Shown here piece by piece: positions 1 to 8,816 of a stretch of DNA of 37,529 bases (within the stretch, counting starts at the first letter, position 1; each line of letters begins with the position of its first letter). A program made the position numbers and the translations under genes. The notes beneath the pieces were generated by a model that saw only the letters and a program-made list of their open reading frames with translations, made no database searches and had not been told where the DNA came from. Origin of the DNA: Gemmatimonadales bacterium (GTDB taxonomy: Bacteria > Gemmatimonadota > Gemmatimonadetes > Longimicrobiales > Gaopeijiaceae); NCBI GenBank assembly GCA_020344755.1, contig CP070829.1, positions 1,362,516 to 1,400,044 on the forward strand, in the 5' to 3' direction.

Positions 1-1
1 G

Positions 2-109
2 GACGGGACCACCAAGACCATCTCGGTGGAGGAGATGGTGGTGGTCACCGAGGACGGGGCCGAGTGGCTGATCCCGCCCCAGGAGGAGTGGGTGCTGGTG
101 GGCCGGTAG
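2..109 (+). CDS. C-terminal end of a probable M24-family metallopeptidase (Xaa-Pro aminopeptidase-like), truncated by the window edge
   Basis: Only the last 35 codons are present, in the frame that ends at TAG 107-109. The peptide contains ISVEEMVVVTEDGAEWL, which resembles the C-terminal strand of creatinase/aminopeptidase P (M24) enzymes, where a final metal-binding Glu is followed by a strand reading 'ED.V.VTEDG.E.L'. If so, the product cleaves N-terminal Xaa-Pro bonds or a related substrate. The metal-ligand domain lies outside the window, so the call depends on a short tail. It is convergent with the peptide-binding lipoprotein gene at 274-2115, and a candidate terminator lies between them. 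The neighbouring DUF885-type hydrolases and peptide-binding protein would fit a peptide-degradation theme, but that is inference. Confidence 0.5.
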   Translation, partial: DGTTKTISVEEMVVVTEDGAEWLIPPQEEWVLVGR

Positions 110-217
110 GGTTTGCCGTCAGGGGGTGAGGTGTACGCCGGTCTCGTAGACTGTACCGGGCCGGCGGGTCGGGGTGGCCAGCGGGGCTCCCGCTCCTCGG
201 TACAGCTCACCCTTTGC

Positions 218-236
218 AGCGCTGATCCTCAGCGCT
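218..236. terminator. Hairpin between convergent genes, candidate bidirectional terminator
   Basis: AGCGCTGA and TCAGCGCT form a perfect 8-bp stem around a 3-base loop (TCC). It lies in the 164-bp gap between the plus-strand stop at 109 and the minus-strand stop at 274. The flank is pyrimidine-rich (TCTCCCGCTCC) with no long T tract, so intrinsic termination is plausible but not certain. Confidence 0.45.
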
Positions 237-273
237 TCTCCCGCTCCTCTGGGCCACTCCTCCGCGCCGCTAT

Positions 274-2115
274 TCAGCGCAGCTCCCACTCCCAGAGGTT
301 CCAGAAGCTGCCGAAGTTGGTGCCGCTTCCGGCGAAGTTCACCACCCGGCGGCTCACCACCTGGGGAATGACGTTGTGGTAGAGGGGGAGCATGCGGGCG
401 TCCTCGGCGAGCATCTCCTGGGCGCCGTGCAGGAAGGCCCGCCGCGCCTCCGGGTCCAGGGCGTGGTCGGAGGCCTCCAGGACCTGGTCCAGCCCACGGC
501 TGCAGAACCCCGTCATGTTGTTGGGTCCGCCGCAGGCATAGAGCCCGGTGATGGAGGGGTCGGCCGGGAGGAACCAGGCGCTGACCACCGACTCCCAGTT
601 CCCGCTCCTCCACTCCTGCGTCCAGGCTGCGGATTCCAGCGTCTCGAAGGTGACCTCCACACCGACCTCTCGCAGCTGAGCCTGGATGACCTGGGCCACC
701 TGAATCCGGTCCGTGCTGCCCGCCCGGTTGAGGATGCGGAACGAGAAGCGGCGACTGTCCTTCACGCGGATCCCGTCGGTGCCGGGGACCCAGCCGGCGG
801 CGTCCAGGATGCGCCGCGCCGCCTCGGGATCGTGGCTCGAGGCCACCACGGATCCGTTGTGGTAGGGGGAGGTCGGGTTCAGGGGTGTATCCGCCACCCG
901 AACCGTGCCCCGCATGAGCTGCTCGGCGATGGCAGTCCGATCGATGGCGTGGAAGAGGGCCCGCCGCACCTCCCGGTCGGAGAACAGGGCCCGGGCATTC
1001 TCGGTGTTCAGGCTCAGGTCGAAGTGCATGAAGGAGTTGGACGAGGTGAGGTGCACTTCGTAGCCCCGGAGCCGCTCCACCTCCGCCACCTGGGTGGGGA
1101 TGATCTGGGCATAGTGGTGCCGCCCGGCCTTGACGGCATTGAGCCGGGTGTTCTGGTCCGGCACGAACGACCACACGATCTCGTCGATGGCCGGGACCGT
1201 CTGCGGTGCGGCTCCGCCGGCATCTCCCGGCGGCAGACGATTGCGCCAGTAGTCGGGGTTCCGCTCCACCCGGATGTACTCGCCGGCTCGCCACTCCACG
1301 AACCGGAATGGACCGGTACCCACCAGGGCGTCGCCCCGGTTGTAGGGGGTGTAGTTGACGATCTCCTCGGTGGTCATGTCTCCCAGGACGTGCTCCGGGA
1401 GGACGGCCTCGAAGAGTCCGGCGTAGTAGGCGCGAGGCTCGTCCCAGACGAAGACCACGGTGTGGTCGTCGGGAGTCCGACAGTCGGTGATGCCCAGGTA
1501 CTGGTCCCGGTTGTAGACCTGCGAGCCCGGGCTGGATACGAATCGCCAGGTGAAGCAAACGTCTTCGCTGGTGAAGGGCTCCCCGTCGTGCCACCGAACC
1601 CCCCGCCTGAGGGGCCACGTCATCTCCACGGAACCGTCGGCCCGCTCCAGCACCCCGCCGTTCTCCGAGGTCGGGATCGACTCCGCGAGCACCGGGATGT
1701 ACAGGTTGGAGGCGTCGGTGGTGACCAACCCCTCCACCATGCTGAACTGGATGTCCACGAGGTTCTGCGAAGTGAAGGCGTTCAGGACGTCGATCTCCCG
1801 GTCGTACGCCACCCTCAGGATCCGCCGTCCGTCCGGGGCGGGGCCCGGGCCCCCGAGTGCGGGGTCACCCTCGACGCCGGCCCGATCCGGCTCACCGCCG
1901 GCGCACGCGGCCAGGAGAAGAAGAAGGAGTGCCGGAGCGACAGAGCTCGACCCCGGAAGGGATGCCCGAGCCGGGCCGGAGACGCAGGCCGGAAGATCGT
2001 CCCGGCGCGTGCGATGCCGCACAATCCGGGGCGCACTGCCCATGGGCGGTGCGCCCCGCCGGCCTCCTGCCGCTGATTCCCTGGACCTTCCCCCCATTGT
2101 CCGCATCCCGCTCAT
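274..2115 (-). CDS. ABC transporter substrate-binding lipoprotein, family 5 (oligopeptide/dipeptide type)
   Basis: Solute-binding protein of the SBP_bac_5 family, 613 aa, close to family length. It should bind peptides or similar ligands outside the cytoplasmic membrane and hand them to an ABC permease. The mature part opens with RILRVAYDREIDVLNAF and contains WPLRRGVRWHDGEPFTSEDV, the family signature around 'GVKWHDG.PFTA.DV', then GTGPFRFVEW and RNPDYW. A hydrophobic run of leucines ends in LAAC, a good lipobox. ATG at 2115 overlaps the upstream stop (ATGA), which favours this start; it leaves a long basic leader before the hydrophobic segment, so an internal ATG (MGSAPR) or the GTG a few codons later are alternatives. 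It is the last gene of the operon with the two DUF885-type genes. No permease or ATPase partner is in the window, so it is an orphan here. Confidence 0.9.
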   Translation of the reverse strand: MSGMRTMGGRSRESAAGGRRGAPPMGSAPRIVRHRTRRDDLPACVSGPARASLPGSSSVAPALLLLLLAACAGGEPDRAGVEGDPALGGPGPAPDGRRILRVAYDREIDVLNAFTSQNLVDIQFSMVEGLVTTDASNLYIPVLAESIPTSENGGVLERADGSVEMTWPLRRGVRWHDGEPFTSEDVCFTWRFVSSPGSQVYNRDQYLGITDCRTPDDHTVVFVWDEPRAYYAGLFEAVLPEHVLGDMTTEEIVNYTPYNRGDALVGTGPFRFVEWRAGEYIRVERNPDYWRNRLPPGDAGGAAPQTVPAIDEIVWSFVPDQNTRLNAVKAGRHHYAQIIPTQVAEVERLRGYEVHLTSSNSFMHFDLSLNTENARALFSDREVRRALFHAIDRTAIAEQLMRGTVRVADTPLNPTSPYHNGSVVASSHDPEAARRILDAAGWVPGTDGIRVKDSRRFSFRILNRAGSTDRIQVAQVIQAQLREVGVEVTFETLESAAWTQEWRSGNWESVVSAWFLPADPSITGLYACGGPNNMTGFCSRGLDQVLEASDHALDPEARRAFLHGAQEMLAEDARMLPLYHNVIPQVVSRRVVNFAGSGTNFGSFWNLWEWELR

Positions 2116-3308
2116 GTGAACATCCCCACCGTGGAGTTCGAGTGCATCCGGCCATACAGGTACCGGAGAAAGTCGCGCCTCCGCTCCGGAGCTACGCCAC
2201 GCCAGGCCGCCGCCACCACGGGCTCTCCCCACCAGTACGACCAGATCAGCACGGCGCGACTCGGTGCCGAGACGAAGCGCATGCGGTTCTCCACCCAACC
2301 CTCCCCGCCGGTGAGGGCCTCCTCCCGGAGGCCGTCCCTCACCTGGTCCGGAGGGTGCCCCAACTCGTGGAGCCGCCAGGCCGCCACGGTACCGATCCCG
2401 GCCCGGTACCGGTTCATCAGGCCCTGGAGCCGGTCGTGGGGGGAGGCGACCCAATCCATCATCTCCATGGCCGCGTCGGCGATGCCCTCGAAGACGCACG
2501 AGGATGCCGAGTTCACCAGGGAGAGGAGATTGTCCGCCGGGGCCATCCCCTGGGCGGCGTAGTGCTCCCGGAGCTTGAACTGCACGTAGTGACCTCCGTA
2601 GCCCTCGTGCACCGCCAGGTGCTTGAGGGCCGGCTCCGTCAGCACGGGATCGGTGTTCAGCTCGATCGTGCGGTTGGCGTAGTCGCAGCGGGCGTTGAAC
2701 GACACGCCGGACACGCCCTGGGCCCGCATCCCGTCGGACTTCGGCGCCGGAAGGGTCAGCAGCGTCTCCGCGGTCCGATCCCAGGCGGCGGAAAGGAGGT
2801 CGGTCAGGCGATCCGGGACGGCCCGGGGCGGGACGCGCGTCGCGGCCTCCCATCGGGCACATCGCTCCTGAAGCGTACCGGCGTAGCCGAGGTCGCCCAG
2901 GAGGGAACGCATGGCATCCCGGAGATCCTCAAGCTCCTCCTCCGACGCGGGCCGCGCCGGGACGTGGAGGAACCCGGCGAGCTGATCGCGAAAGGGCAGC
3001 CCCTCGGCCCGCCACGCCACGAAGGCCAAGGTCGAGTCGCACAGCTCCCTGTAGTAGACCCGCCGGTCCGGCTCGGGAAGGGTGCCCGCCTCGGTCCGCA
3101 GCGCCTCGAGAGTGCGGGCAGCCGCGTCGTAGTCGGCGAGGGGCCGCGGGGGATAGTGGCCCTCCAGGTCCATGTTGAGGACCGCCAGCCCGTCTCCGTC
3201 CCCACTCTCCCTTCGGTACACCGCGTCCACCCCCAGGAGGGCCCGGGCCATGGAGGCGCCGTAGCGAAGGGTCTCGGACGAGAGAGGATACTCGACGGTG
3301 CTCCTCAC
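2112..3308 (-). CDS. DUF885-like putative metal-dependent hydrolase/peptidase with intact HEGYGGH motif (short form)
   Basis: 398 aa, shorter than typical DUF885 proteins. The hallmark of that family, HEGYPGHH, is seen as HEGYGGHY (His234, Glu235, His240), followed by EGIAD around Glu274, which matches the family's downstream 'EGWA' element. These residues are the expected metal-binding and catalytic set, so peptidase or carboxypeptidase-like hydrolysis is plausible, but no substrate can be named. The GTG start at 3308 overlaps the stop of the upstream gene by four bases (GTGA) and has a GGGAGG Shine-Dalgarno just upstream, so translational coupling is likely. Its own stop overlaps the ATG of the peptide-binding lipoprotein gene in the same manner. 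No signal peptide is visible, so it is probably cytoplasmic. Confidence 0.75.
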   Translation of the reverse strand: MRSTVEYPLSSETLRYGASMARALLGVDAVYRRESGDGDGLAVLNMDLEGHYPPRPLADYDAAARTLEALRTEAGTLPEPDRRVYYRELCDSTLAFVAWRAEGLPFRDQLAGFLHVPARPASEEELEDLRDAMRSLLGDLGYAGTLQERCARWEAATRVPPRAVPDRLTDLLSAAWDRTAETLLTLPAPKSDGMRAQGVSGVSFNARCDYANRTIELNTDPVLTEPALKHLAVHEGYGGHYVQFKLREHYAAQGMAPADNLLSLVNSASSCVFEGIADAAMEMMDWVASPHDRLQGLMNRYRAGIGTVAAWRLHELGHPPDQVRDGLREEALTGGEGWVENRMRFVSAPSRAVLIWSYWWGEPVVAAAWRGVAPERRRDFLRYLYGRMHSNSTVGMFT

Positions 3309-5242
3309 CCTCCCTCCCGACCCGACTGGACCGGGCTCGGGCCCGCCTCCACCAGCGCTGCCCGGGTGAGCTCCCCGGCCAGGGTCACCGGGACGGAGCC
3401 CCAGGACAGGAAGCGGTCGTGGAAGGTCCGGAGATCGAAGTCGGCCCCCAGGGCAGCGGATACCTCCTGCCGAACACGGTGAATCTCGCGGAGTCCGGTG
3501 TGGTACATGAGCGCCATCCCCGGGAACATGGAGTTCTTCACCGCCTCTCCCATTGCCGCGGCGTCGGACATGTCCGCGTTCTCCCGGTAGAAGGCAGCGG
3601 CCCCGTCCAGGTCCATCCTCCCGGTGTGAAGCTCTACGTCGACAATGGCCCGGCAGCACATTCTCACCCTCGACGCCCGCTCGGCATACGCTTCCAGCCG
3701 GGTCATGCCTCCCTCGACGCCCGCTTCGGCGAGCTCCGCCATGAGGTCCGTCGCGTAGCAGGCCCACCCCTCGGCCATGGTTCCCCCACAGTGCATGGCG
3801 ATACGGGCCGGTCCGTCCACCGCCGCCATCCGCCCGATGAGTGAGGGAGACCGGAAGGCGTGCCAGTTCTGGACATGGTGTCCGAGACCGCCGTGGTGGA
3901 TGACGTGGTTGGCCCGGATGACCGCATCGTTGTGGGTCCGGAGAAACTCTTCCACAGGATGAGATCCTCCGGCGGAACCGGTCCCCCCGTGGCCGGCTCC
4001 GCCATTCAGCGGTTCCGGAAGGGGCGCCACCAGGTAGGGGTGGACCGGCGGCCGGCGGTAGGCAGCCGGCGACCGGTAGAAGAGGAAGTACAGGTAGGGC
4101 GCGGCGGCCCGAGCCCACCGCGGTCGAGGGAGGTAGCGGACGGGAAAGTCGGGCCAGGTCACCAGATTCTCCCGCACGGCGACGCGGCGGCAGTCCTCCC
4201 AGATCTCCCGGTACCGGTCCAGGTACTCAGCGGGCGTCGGGTGCAGTTCCCGGAGTTGGGCTAGCGCTTCTCCGGGAGAGCGGGCGCCGAAGTCCCGGGC
4301 GTGTTCCTCCAGCCATGCTCGCGTGGCCTCCATCTCCTCCTGCGCGGCGCTGGCGATGTCCCTCGCCCGCTCACGGAGGAAGTGACCCTCCCGGATGTGG
4401 AGATCCAGCACATCCGGACCACATCCCACCTCCCGGCTCACGGGCTTCTCGTCGGCGGCGAGGAAGGTGCGGAACTCGGCGAAGGAGCGCGCCGCGGTGC
4501 GCGCCGCATCGTGAAGGCCGGATGCCAGGCTCGCTGGATCCCTCGGTACGCCGGCCTCCATGGGGCCCGGGTCTGTGCTCAGAAGGGGGGGAGCAGGATG
4601 AAGGAGCTCGGCGGCCACGGCGTCGATTCCGTCGCCCAGGAAGGCGAGAGCTCCATCGCACTCGCGAAGCGCCCTCCGGGTCCACGCGGGATGACAGCCG
4701 GGCCCATGCGCAAGCCAGTGTCGGGCCTGCTTCAGGAAGCGAGGCACCGCCTCCAACCGTCGGATGGCGGCGTCGACCCGGTGGGAAAGCGGAGAGAATT
4801 CCGACAGGAAGAGCGAGAGGACGCCGAAGATCGCTTCGCCCGTGAAGAAGGACGGATTACCCCGGTGGAAGTGACCCGACTCCGTCTCCCACATGGAGAG
4901 CTTCAGGTGTCCCACGGCCAACTCTAGATCCAGCGCCTCGACTCGTGTGAGTGAACTGGACGGCGCTCCGGCGGCTCCGGGGGGGAGCGTGGCCTCGGAT
5001 CCCTGCTCGCTCTCCGGGCGCCGCCCCAGGGTAGCCCGGGATCCCCGCTCGCCCTCCAGTCGCCGCGCCCGAGCCAGCAGACCTTCCATGGTCGCCACCC
5101 GATCCCCGACTCCGTTCTCGGAGAAGTCGGGGAGCCGGTGGTCATGGTCGTGGAAGCCGATGAAGGTGGCGTCCACCGGGCGGAGGGCAGTGAAGGCCCG
5201 GACGAAGTCGTCGAGCCAGCGTTGGGAGGGGGAATCTGTCAC
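3305..5242 (-). CDS. DUF885 family protein with an altered active-site motif (HHGGLGHH)
   Basis: 645 aa. The N-terminus (WLDDFVRAFTALRPVDATFIG) is the normal opening of DUF885 proteins, followed by a long helical middle. At residues 449-458 the expected HExxPGHHxQ motif reads HHGGLGHHVQ: the first His and the GHH are kept, but the Glu is His450. The second family element, EGWACYA, is present at 491-497 and is intact. The protein may therefore be catalytically altered or inactive, perhaps a partner of the intact paralogue encoded immediately downstream with a 4-base overlap. There is a low-complexity Gly/Ser/His stretch around 413-427. The GTG start has a weak ribosome site but the family N-terminus begins right there. 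No signal peptide is visible. First gene of the three-gene operon. Confidence 0.82.
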   Translation of the reverse strand: MTDSPSQRWLDDFVRAFTALRPVDATFIGFHDHDHRLPDFSENGVGDRVATMEGLLARARRLEGERGSRATLGRRPESEQGSEATLPPGAAGAPSSSLTRVEALDLELAVGHLKLSMWETESGHFHRGNPSFFTGEAIFGVLSLFLSEFSPLSHRVDAAIRRLEAVPRFLKQARHWLAHGPGCHPAWTRRALRECDGALAFLGDGIDAVAAELLHPAPPLLSTDPGPMEAGVPRDPASLASGLHDAARTAARSFAEFRTFLAADEKPVSREVGCGPDVLDLHIREGHFLRERARDIASAAQEEMEATRAWLEEHARDFGARSPGEALAQLRELHPTPAEYLDRYREIWEDCRRVAVRENLVTWPDFPVRYLPRPRWARAAAPYLYFLFYRSPAAYRRPPVHPYLVAPLPEPLNGGAGHGGTGSAGGSHPVEEFLRTHNDAVIRANHVIHHGGLGHHVQNWHAFRSPSLIGRMAAVDGPARIAMHCGGTMAEGWACYATDLMAELAEAGVEGGMTRLEAYAERASRVRMCCRAIVDVELHTGRMDLDGAAAFYRENADMSDAAAMGEAVKNSMFPGMALMYHTGLREIHRVRQEVSAALGADFDLRTFHDRFLSWGSVPVTLAGELTRAALVEAGPSPVQSGREGG

Positions 5243-5386
5243 TTCGTTGGTTCGGTGAGGCGGAGCTATTGACCGATCGGCCGGCCGTGACGGTACCGAG
5301 CCGGGAGTCGCCGAGCAATTCTCCCGGGCCGGGTCTCTCCCGGACCGGGCCAGTCAGGGGCGGGCGCGTGAGGTGGTGTGTGTAAG

Positions 5387-5405
5387 CTACCCCCCGGGGG
5401 TGTAG
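5387..5405. other. C5/G5 dyad in the divergent intergenic region
   Basis: CTAC followed by five C, five G and TGTAG forms a 9-bp stem with one bulged T and no loop. It lies 64 bases before the small lipoprotein start at 5469, in the 226-bp gap between divergent genes. It may be a leader structure or an operator; the sequence does not decide. Confidence 0.25.
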
Positions 5406-5468
5406 TAGAAGCAAGAGGGAGACCGGCCGGAGGGGCCTGAGAGCGCCGCAGGGCGCCAGGGAGGACCG

Positions 5469-5927
5469 ATGAGGACTTCGCGGTGGGGAGGGGGAATCCT
5501 GGGCATCGCGGTAGCGTTGAGCGGGTGCGGCGACCCGGTGACCGGGCCGGTTGGAGGGGAGGTCATCGCCCTGGAGACGGTGGACGGACAGCCCCTCCCG
5601 GCGACGGTGGACGAGGGTCTGGGGCGTGTGCTCGTCTACCGGGCCGATACCATCCACCTGGGCGAGAACGACCGGTGGGCCCGGCGGACCGTGACGGATC
5701 TGACCCGACCGACGATGGGGACGCAGACCCTGGACTACCGTCAGGAAGGGACCGTGGAGTGGTTCGGCGGGGAGATCATCCTGAGCTACGAATGCAACGA
5801 CACCGGGTCGTGTGTGGCCCCGGACCGGCTGATTCCCGAGCCCGGTTCGTACCGCATGGAGCTCCGCGTCGGACCGGAGGCGGTGCGGGTCCTGCGCTTC
5901 CGCCAGGTGACGGGAGGCGGATCGTGA
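5469..5927 (+). CDS. Small predicted lipoprotein of unknown function
   Basis: 152 aa. A short basic start (MRTSRW), a hydrophobic stretch and a lipobox LSGC put the lipidated Cys at residue 20, so the product should be exported and membrane-anchored. The mature part is strand-rich and holds two cysteines (CNDTGSC) that could form a disulfide. I do not recognise the family; small domains of this type are common as secreted hypothetical proteins in Gemmatimonadota-like genomes, which is general knowledge and not proof. The ATG is preceded by GGGAGG at good spacing. A 53-residue ORF in the same frame begins 24 bases after the stop. The gene is divergent from the DUF885 operon. Confidence 0.8.
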   Translation: MRTSRWGGGILGIAVALSGCGDPVTGPVGGEVIALETVDGQPLPATVDEGLGRVLVYRADTIHLGENDRWARRTVTDLTRPTMGTQTLDYRQEGTVEWFGGEIILSYECNDTGSCVAPDRLIPEPGSYRMELRVGPEAVRVLRFRQVTGGGS

Positions 5928-5951
5928 GCGGCTCGCGTGCCAGGTGAGCGC

Positions 5952-6113
5952 GTGCGTACCAAACGCTTCACCGGGCCGATCGGCGACCCCCAAGTCCGCG
6001 TCATTCACGAAGAGGGTTTCACGATCTACGGGGAGGACCGAATCGTGCTCTTCCCCGGCAGCCCCCGGGAGACCTCGGTCGTGCTTCACCGCCGCGTGCC
6101 GGAAGGGCGATGA
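5952..6113 (+). CDS. Possible small protein (53 aa), unknown function
   Basis: A GTG-initiated ORF of 53 codons, preceded by AGGTGA, which matches the 3' part of a Shine-Dalgarno. The peptide (RVIHEEGFTIYGEDRIVLF in its middle) has a natural mix of charged and hydrophobic residues, unlike the Arg/Pro/Gly-rich shadow frames nearby. It is in the same frame as the lipoprotein that ends at 5927, so it could also be a piece of a once-longer gene cut by the TGA at 5925. A GTG at 5937 would add five residues. It lies between the lipoprotein and the convergent ADOP permease. Confidence 0.4.
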   Translation: MRTKRFTGPIGDPQVRVIHEEGFTIYGEDRIVLFPGSPRETSVVLHRRVPEGR

Positions 6114-6152
6114 TCGGGGGCCCCGCCGCGCAGACACCTGGCGGAAGGCCCC

Positions 6153-8816
6153 CTATTCCTCGCGAAGCAGACTCGACGGGTCGATGCGGGTGGCGCGACG
6201 GGCCGGCAGGGCGGCGGCCGCCAGCGATACCGATATCAATAGGACGACGGTCCCGGTCAGGGTAAGGGGGTCGGTGGGGGACACCCCGTGGACCAGGCTC
6301 CCCAGGAGCTGGGCGGAGGCCAGGGCGCCCGCGGCGCCGATGACGATGCCCACGACGGCAAGGGTGCCCGCCTCGAGGAGGACAGCCCGAAGGACCCGCG
6401 GGGGAGAGGCGCCCATGGCCATGCGAAGCCCGATGGTCCGCCCCTCTTTCGCTACGCCGTAGGAGAGGACGGCATACAGCCCGATGACCGCGAGGATTGC
6501 CGCCAGGACCGAGAACACCCCCGCGAGCACGGCGTTGAAGCGGGGCCCCGCCAGGGGCTCCTCCAGGAGTTGATCCATGGAGCGCATGGTTCCCAGCGAG
6601 ACCGTGGGGTCGATCCCCTCGATCGTCTCCCGGACGCGTGCGCCCAGATCGGCGGTACCGGCTGAGGCCCGCACGAGGAACAGCGTCCCCCAGCGGCCGA
6701 GTTGCCGGTTGGACCAGTACATCTCGGGTTCCGACGGCTGGCCGGGCGTCAGGGGTCGGACATCGCCCACGACGCCCACCACCTCCATCCGTCGCACGCC
6801 CCCAGCGTCGAGTGGGACCTCGAGCCACCGCCCCACCGCTCGACCGCCGGGCCACGTTCGCCGCGCGAAAGTCTCGTTCACCACCACGACGGACGGTGTG
6901 GAGGGGTCGTCCAACTCGGAGAGCTCTCGCCCGTCCAGGACGGGGACACCCAGTATGGCGAAGTGGCCAGGGCCCACGTCGAACCAGCGGGCGGAAGGAA
7001 GGGAGGCCTCCTCCATGTCCTCACCTCCCTCCGGCCGGTAGGTGGTCGCCTCCCGTCCTCCCCGAAGGGGCACAGACGACGCAGTGGAGACACCGACAAT
7101 CCCGGGGAGGGCTCGGAGCTCTTCTTCGACTCCGGCCCAGAACCGCATCAACTCCTCGCGGTCCGGATGCTCGCCGAGCGAGGCCAGGGCCGACACGACG
7201 TAAAGCCCGTCCCGGTCGAAGCCGGGATCCCACGAGGCGTAGCCGTTCAGGGTACGGACCAGGAGGCCGCCTCCAAACAGAAGGACGGTAGAGAGCGCCA
7301 ATTCGGCCACCACCAGGCCGCGCCTCACTGCTACCCCGCGGCGGGACTCCCCGGTGGACCGGAGCCGTGTCATCCCCCCTCCGGGATGACGATGCCGTGT
7401 GCCAAGGGCCGGCCAAAGCCCGAATACGAGGACCGTAACCAAAGCCACCACGCCGATGAACACCAGGACGGACCCGTTCACTCCCACCCCGTCCAGTCGG
7501 GGGAGTCCGGCAGGAGCGAGGGCCCTGAAGAGCCTCACTCCCCCGAAAGTCAGCGCCGTCGCCAGGGCGGCGGCTGCGACGGCCAGGAGAACACTCTCCA
7601 GCGCCAAGACCGAGAGGATTCCACCGCGCCCGGCGCCCAGGGCCGAGCGGATCGACAGCTCCTTTCTCCGCCGAGCCGCGCGGGCCAGGACCAGGTTCGC
7701 CACGTTGAAACAGCCGATCAGGAGAAGGAGGAGCACCGCGCCGAAGAGCGATACGATGGCCGGGCGCGCCTCCCCCACCACCTGGTCCAAGAGCGGGCGC
7801 ATGCCGAGTCGCCAACCGTCGTCGATGGCGTCGAACTGGAGGCCGAGTCCCCGATAGAGCGTCTCGAGCTCTGTTCGAGCCGCAGTCACTCCGACCTCGG
7901 GGTCCAGGCGGCCAAGGGCCAGGAACCCTCGCCACTCCCGGGCCTCGGCGGTGGATGGATCGACGTGCAGAGGTCGCCACGCCTCGATCCACTCGAGGGT
8001 CGGGACCACGAAGTCCTCCGGAAGCACACCGATGATCACCGCCGGGTCCCCGTCCAGGCGTACGGTGCGGCCCACGACGGAGGGGTCGGAGCCATATCGC
8101 CGGACCCAGAGGTCGTGGGAGAGCAGAACCACGTCGTCGCCGTCGGGACCGATCTCGTCGTCCGTGAACAACCGACCGAGCAGGGGGTTCAGGCCCACCG
8201 CCTGAAAGAACCCGGGGTCGGCGATTCCGGAACTGAGCCCCTCCCTCCCGATCCAATCCTCGAGGCTGAAGCGCCATCCCCGGGCCACTCCACCTGCGGA
8301 GAGCGACCGGGACTCCCGGACCAGATCGCGTGTCGTGGCAATGGAGCCGATGCAGATCCCCTCCATTTGGACATGCTCTTCGCAGAGGGCCACGAGTTCG
8401 TGCGAGTCGGGGAGGGGCAGTGGCTCGAGGAGCACACCGTCCACCACCGTGAAGAGGGTGCCACTGGCTCCGAGCCCAAGCCCGAGCACCGCCACCGCCG
8501 GGACGGTGAACCCCGGGGCTCGTAACAGACTGCGCGCGGCCAACCGAGTCTCCCTCCAGATCTCTCCCATCCTAGTCCTCGCTCTCCTGGGGTGTAGGCC
8601 CTCAGCCCCGATCCGTGACCGACTCCGATACCCGGCGAAGCGCCACCCGAAGCTGAGGATCTGTGCCGCGTACCAGAGGACCGCCCGAGCCCGGCCCAGG
8701 GGCGCCCTCCGGGCGAACAGCTCCTCGACGTCCCGCGCGATATCGTCCCGCCAGTCTGAGGGGAGGCAGGCCCGGAGGAGCAGGTCGAGCAGGCGCGGCG
8801 GCCTGGGCCTGGACAT
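6153..8816 (-). CDS. ADOP-type ABC transporter permease (MacB/FtsX-like), PadR-linked
   Basis: 887 aa. Order of parts: an N-terminal permease-prefix segment (about 1-70; RACLPSDWRDDIARDVEELF, then a hydrophobic helix), a MacB periplasmic core domain (ARSLLRAPGFT then a TM helix and TLFTVVDGVLLEPLPL), a first FtsX permease block (FNVANLVLARAARRRKE), a second periplasmic core domain, and a final FtsX block with four-helix pattern ending ARRATRIDPSSLLREE. This 'Acidobacterial duplicated orphan permease' layout equals two MacB-like halves in one chain; such proteins export or mechanically couple substrates at the membrane and need a separate ATPase, none of which is in this window. The ATG shares one base with the stop of the padR gene (TGATG), so the pair is cotranscribed and coupled. 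Substrate unknown. Confidence 0.93.
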   Translation of the reverse strand: MSRPRPPRLLDLLLRACLPSDWRDDIARDVEELFARRAPLGRARAVLWYAAQILSFGWRFAGYRSRSRIGAEGLHPRRARTRMGEIWRETRLAARSLLRAPGFTVPAVAVLGLGLGASGTLFTVVDGVLLEPLPLPDSHELVALCEEHVQMEGICIGSIATTRDLVRESRSLSAGGVARGWRFSLEDWIGREGLSSGIADPGFFQAVGLNPLLGRLFTDDEIGPDGDDVVLLSHDLWVRRYGSDPSVVGRTVRLDGDPAVIIGVLPEDFVVPTLEWIEAWRPLHVDPSTAEAREWRGFLALGRLDPEVGVTAARTELETLYRGLGLQFDAIDDGWRLGMRPLLDQVVGEARPAIVSLFGAVLLLLLIGCFNVANLVLARAARRRKELSIRSALGAGRGGILSVLALESVLLAVAAAALATALTFGGVRLFRALAPAGLPRLDGVGVNGSVLVFIGVVALVTVLVFGLWPALGTRHRHPGGGMTRLRSTGESRRGVAVRRGLVVAELALSTVLLFGGGLLVRTLNGYASWDPGFDRDGLYVVSALASLGEHPDREELMRFWAGVEEELRALPGIVGVSTASSVPLRGGREATTYRPEGGEDMEEASLPSARWFDVGPGHFAILGVPVLDGRELSELDDPSTPSVVVVNETFARRTWPGGRAVGRWLEVPLDAGGVRRMEVVGVVGDVRPLTPGQPSEPEMYWSNRQLGRWGTLFLVRASAGTADLGARVRETIEGIDPTVSLGTMRSMDQLLEEPLAGPRFNAVLAGVFSVLAAILAVIGLYAVLSYGVAKEGRTIGLRMAMGASPPRVLRAVLLEAGTLAVVGIVIGAAGALASAQLLGSLVHGVSPTDPLTLTGTVVLLISVSLAAAALPARRATRIDPSSLLREE

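Noticed and set aside
376..2076. Long plus-strand open frame opposite the peptide-binding lipoprotein gene
   Set aside because: Arg/Pro/Gly/His-rich translation with no domain; antisense frames in GC-rich DNA stay open by codon bias, and the minus-strand gene has clear family motifs.
6702..8525. 607-codon plus-strand open frame opposite the first ADOP permease
   Set aside because: Shadow frame with no recognisable domain; the minus-strand permease is unambiguous.
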